DNA from: Sistotremastrum niveocremeum HHB9708
Lineage: Eukaryota > Basidiomycota > Agaricomycetes > Sistotremastrales > Sistotremastraceae
Direction of reading: 5' to 3'
Length of the DNA stretch: 64,000 bases
Assembly (NCBI GenBank): GCA_001630475.1
Contig: KV419402.1
Span: 230,744-294,743 of the forward strand
Part shown: one piece after another, positions 60,087 to 64,000 of the stretch
Numbering within the stretch: the first letter of the stretch is position 1
How the letters are laid out: each line of letters opens with the position of its first letter
Program-made: the position numbers and the translations under genes
The notes under the pieces: model-generated
Told to the model about the DNA's origin: nothing
Databases searched by the model: none
Seen by the model: the letters and a program-made list of their open reading frames with translations, nothing else

Positions 60087-61248
60087 TCAACATCGTGTCA
60101 CGATTTTCGTGCCCTCGTCGTTTCCTTAGCTATCCTCTTCCTGGAGTCCTCGCTTTCTTTTTCGGACAACGCTTTGTGTGCGGTGGAGAGTAGAGAACTC
60201 AGATAAATGGTCTTGTAATTCTGGTTGGGGAGAGCGCACCTGAATCAGCGGCTGTCGCTGACTTTTCTCTTCCAGGAGCTTCTTGTGTGCAACCTGAAAG
60301 CGCGTCTTCATTCGATCAGCTAACGCTCTACTGTGACTTCTGGAATAAGCTTTCGACCAGGCAATAATGGATCTGCGGTGAAACGGGGCTTGAACTGCTC
60401 ACGAATACTGTCAATATAGTAGTAATGCCTCACGCTCTGCGGCATCTAAAGCGTATGGATAGTTCGCCACTTCTCTTGGTCGCATCACCCATTTCCAGCA
60501 TTGACAGTAAGTCTTGCGATGCTCTCGTGATCATCTGATGATTTACAACTCTCGTAGTCCTGTTCAATTTGATAGATCTACTGTCCGTGGTGGACCAGTA
60601 TGCATGGGAATGCTCCCTTTCATCCTGCAAGATCAAGTTTGATCTCAGTTGGTACCGGTCAAGACATAGCTCAGACTCATCTTACTAGATTATCCTCGGC
60701 CGCTTTTCTTCGCATCCTCGGCGGATCATTGTTCTACGCATCCCTTTTGGTTCCTCGATCATGGCTCTGCTGTTAACGTTATATCCTACGTCTTTCTGTT
60801 GCCAATGATTCTTGTCTTTCCACGCTCGGCTGTCTGCGCTCGAACTTGCTTCTTTTCTTCGGCGCGCACAATTGTAAACGTCATCTGGCAATATCTCTGG
60901 CCGATCGCATGGGCTCGTATTTTACGGGTCTGGAAACTTTCGAGATGTGTATATCCTATTTCATCCTCTTCCGAGCTTGATCTGCCATTGTTAATGAATC
61001 GTATTCTCGCCGTTGTACAGTCAAAACCCTCCAATTACTTCGAGTCTCACGCTTGTCTTAGCTTAAGTGTGACACCCTCCATCGATTCCGATGATCGTGA
61101 ATTCTACTGCTCAGACTGTTCGCCGGAAGTCAAATGATTGACGCTAGACTTTCAAGCTCAAAATCAAGAAGATGAAACAACCGAGACGTCGAGATAGTAG
61201 GGTTCGAACAAGGAATCCAAGCGTTGTCCTGTCAAACCAAAGGACCCG

Positions 61249-62164
61249 ATATTCGAACATAAAGCAATTTATAATGTATCCAACATTGAAACGGACAAAA
61301 ACGGTTGACTTGAGACTGCTGTAACTCAGATATTCTCAATACTACACTCCAAAAGTCCTCGGGAATCTACCCGAGGAAACGTACCGCCGATACCGAACGT
61401 CTTACGCAAATTTCAAATTCGCGCTCGTCGCTGTATTCCGAATCTTGAGGTGCAAGAGCTTCGTCGAAAGAAAAGATTAGGAAGTAGAATATTTGTGGAG
61501 AGGGCTGAACGTACGACATGCTTGATAGGCGATCATAAGCATTCACTGGGAGACACGACGCTCTAGCCGAACTTCTGTATAAATCAGTTAGTAAATGAGT
61601 ACCGAGCGAGAGAATATGGACGTACGCCAGGCAGTAAGAACTCTTGAGTCCGTTAATTTGCCGGTGAGATACGTCAACGTCATGAGCTGTGACGAAGATA
61701 AATATTGATGTCAGAGATCGTGAGGTACGACAGAAATGCGAGACGACTCACTGTCAGAAATCTCTCAAGCATGCATTGGCAACACCCCAGGACAGATCAA
61801 TCGGAGATTGAGTCTCTGCACGGACCCTTTTTCCCACCTATCGCGCGCTATTTGGAAGACGAGGAGCGAAAAGAAACAAGAGAAAAGAAATTTAGACATA
61901 CCTCCGAGAGTGATCGCTGTGGGACACTGAAACCGGCCGTACTATACAGCGAAGCCCATACGATGCGGGGATGTTCTGCTCGATCACCTCGATGTTCGTG
62001 TTCGGGTTGTAGAGCCCTCAAGAACTCAAGCAAACAAAGAATAAAGACGGCGGGGTGGGCGCGATTGCAAGGCAAACATGATTAATAGAGGATAAAACAA
62101 GAAGGGGTGGATAGATGGGGAAAAGATGGAGAGTAGCGACGCAGTTTGAGGTCTTTATATACCT
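61249..62164 (-). CDS. Cassette gene 23, spliced, function unknown
   Basis: TATA box 62152-62164, CTTGGCAT near 62243, AGATGG repeats 62112-62130, 3' block 61249-61288. Donors at 61746-61751 (GTGAGT), 61620-61625 and 61509-61514 (GTACGT). The last exon, 61367-61458, has a 30-codon frame, LAPQDSEYSDEREFEICVRR, ending SAVRFLG. No family recognised. Confidence 0.4.
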
Positions 62165-62485
62165 CAGCGGTCAAGAAGCGTCATCTGAAGCGCTCTCGAA
62201 AATTGAATTGCAGGGGGAATCGGACGAGATGAAGGGGTAGAAAAGGCTTGGCATTGACATCGGAAGACTCAGAGATCGGAATCGTCTCGTGGATCAGGAA
62301 AGAGTCGGAGGAAAGAAGCCAGACATGTGTACACTGCGCTCTCTCGATCGAGAGGGTCGGAGTAGTTGGCGCCCGTCGCTCCCGACAATCGACAAGATCC
62401 TCGATCGGTCTTCCAGAGATCGATCTTGCTCCCAGGGCGCTCCTGGCGCTCCACCGGATCGGCGAGATGTCGATCAGTTCCGGGT

Positions 62486-63326
62486 ATTCGATCAACAAAT
62501 ATATCATATTCAATCAAAATATTGTGTACATGAACTAGCTGCCAGCGAACTAAGTCACCAGAACACTTCCCAGACTATCAAACTCGCAGAGCTGAAGGAC
62601 AAACCAAATCTACCCTGCCGTTCCATTGCTGCTTCTAGCTGGGAGCGCAATCCCGAGCGTCATGGCAAAGCCACTACGAATTTACCATCATCGATTACAT
62701 GAAGACCCAAACAGCGCAGAATGGTTTGCAGTGGGACCTGAGCCACTTGAACGGTACGAGCTTGATCTAGCACGAGGAATTAGCGAGGGTTGAGGGAGAA
62801 CAACGGATGGAAAGGACGCACCGAGGACCGGTAAGAACCGTCGACACGGAAGCCGAACTGACGATAATAAGTCTCACCGGCGCTCTAGAATTAGGTGAAT
62901 ACAATTAGTCGTAAAATTTTTTTGAAAGAGGAGGGGAAGCACTTACAGATCTCGGCGTGACTACCTGACTAGTCTTCGATTTTCTGGAATAGATCGAGAA
63001 GCGCCTGATGACCACGGAACGCGCGCGTCACGCCAAGTGAGAGCTATAGAGACCGTACGAAGGATAGGAAAGAGAGCTAAAACCAGTGATCAGAACCAAG
63101 ATTCAGACCAAAATGACGAATCGCACCGCAAAGACAGTCAAAGCGAAGTCCGCCGACATGTCATATCGATCGACGTCCGCTGAGATGTTTTCTGATGGTC
63201 ATGTCATCCATGGGGTTCAAACCAAGATTGAGGGGCAATGTAGAGAAGTCGCCACTTGCATGCAAATATACGGATAGATAGGTAGTAGATGGGGACTTAA
63301 TCGTGGATGTTTCCTGCTTATATACG
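62486..63326 (-). CDS. Cassette gene 24, spliced, function unknown
   Basis: TATA box 63317-63326, CTTGGCAT near 63414, 3' block 62486-62519. Donors at 62941-62946 (GTAAGT) and about 62816 (GTGCGT). The last exon, 62660-62766, carries TVQVAQVPLQTILRCLGLHV and ends DDGKFVVALP. An exon before it is open in three frames. Motif A copy 11 lies upstream. Confidence 0.4.
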
Positions 63327-63847
63327 CAAGCTTTGGCGGCGCCGCGAGGGCATCGGACGAATTCTCCCGACATTTGAATGAGAGGGACGATCCGGAGGAT
63401 GACAGCGACCTGGAGCTTGGCATCGTGAGCATCGGATCGATTGACGTTCTAAGCATCAGAATCATTGAAGATGCGTCAAGAGTGATGGGGAGGGATGAAG
63501 CATCTAGGAAGCGCATCCCGGGATCGAAGATCGTATCTCAGTCCGGGAGTATCTGGAAGAAGCAGAATTGGCGCTCACCGATCATCGTTTTCCAATATGG
63601 CAGTATGGCAGTATGGTCGGCGTGTCATCTTCATCGCGTCCTCTTCAGAAAGCAGCTTCCCTGTCAGATGCCCGATCGAAGGATTTTTGGGCTTGATCGT
63701 CAAGGGCTTGAGGTTGGCCAGCCTGAGAAATCGAGAGAAAAATCAGGCATGTTATCAAGACATTGATCAAAGTCATGACGTACGAATTAGCTGAATTCGT
63801 CTAGCTCGTCTGTGAAAGACGGTGAATGAGAGCTTCAGCGGAGAAAA

Positions 63848-63905
63848 GCGCCAAACAAGCACAAACTTAGAAAATCGCTTGGATATTCCATTCTAAACTC
63901 CGAGT
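63848..63905 (-). repeat. Motif A copy 11
   Basis: CCAAACAAGCACAAAC then AAACTCCGAG, about 530 bp upstream of the cassette 24 TATA box. The minus frame SLCLFGAFL is shortened by a stop. The spacer runs off the window end. Confidence 0.55.
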
Positions 63906-63926
63906 AGGACCCTGGATTATATCAGA

Positions 63927-63998
63927 ATATGTCGGGTGCGATTTCGGACATCCAACCCAGGATTTCGCAGAAATGTCAGGTACGATTTCGGACATATG
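63927..63998. repeat. Two copies of a GATTTCGGACAT-containing word
   Basis: ATGTCGGGTGCGATTTCGGACAT at 63929 is followed 46 bp later by ATGTCAGGTACGATTTCGGACAT, the start of a possible tandem repeat cut by the window end. Confidence 0.4.
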
Positions 63999-64000
63999 AG

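Noticed and set aside
61219-61235. tRNA-like GGTTCGAAC
   Set aside because: The bases GGTTCGAACAAGG lack a matching A box and stems.
1-64000. Plus-strand reading of the cassettes, with the TATATTC of the 3' block as promoter
   Set aside because: Splice donors, leader repeats and in-phase exon joins all point to the minus strand.
1-64000. CRISPR array or bacterial operon
   Set aside because: Repeats are hundreds of bases apart and flank intron-bearing transcription units; the genes are fungal.

Overview
The window looks like an Agaricomycete (mushroom-forming basidiomycete) nuclear segment. Evidence: genes with many short introns of roughly 45-80 nt, a Plavaka-family transposase, a DUF6532-type protein, hAT transposases, and an eIF3a homologue carrying introns. 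No bacterial, plasmid or organelle features are visible.

Layout. (a) 1-27.9 kb and 48.1-64 kb are one long array of about 24 similar cassettes, all transcribed from the minus strand. Each runs from a TATA box (seen on the plus strand as TTTATACTCC, preceded by repeats of AGATGG) through 0.65-1 kb containing several minus-strand 5' splice-site hexamers, to a conserved 3' block (plus strand: CGATCAAAAA..TATTCTATCCAAG; minus strand: CTTGGATAGAATA, resembling a poly(A) signal). A further upstream element (plus strand CTTGGCAT, minus strand ATGCCAAG) lies about 90-110 bp upstream of most TATA boxes. Flanking signals and gene architecture recur, but I could not align the interiors to each other or to any family I know. 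They may be hypervariable small proteins or spliced non-coding RNAs; the sequence alone does not decide. (b) Cassettes come in groups of one to three. Groups are separated by long spacers that carry another conserved block, 'motif A' (11 copies), about 550-650 bp upstream of a TATA box. (c) A 904-bp insertion with perfect inverted ends sits in the spacer between cassettes 10 and 11.

(d) 28-45.4 kb is a block of unrelated genes and transposons lying inside what would otherwise be one long spacer: a DUF6532-type gene (minus), two decayed hAT transposases (minus), a Plavaka transposase (plus) cut by a 756-bp hAT-type MITE with an 8-bp target duplication, a small acidic coiled-coil gene (minus), and an eIF3a copy (plus) with a nonsense codon and frameshifts. 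Short arrays of CTCCATAG flank the block in opposite orientations. (e) 45.4-48.1 kb is mostly unassigned, with a SINE-like element near 46.5-46.77 kb.

The most unusual feature is the cassette array: constant promoter and 3' end, variable middle. It suggests co-regulated, fast-diverging transcription units.
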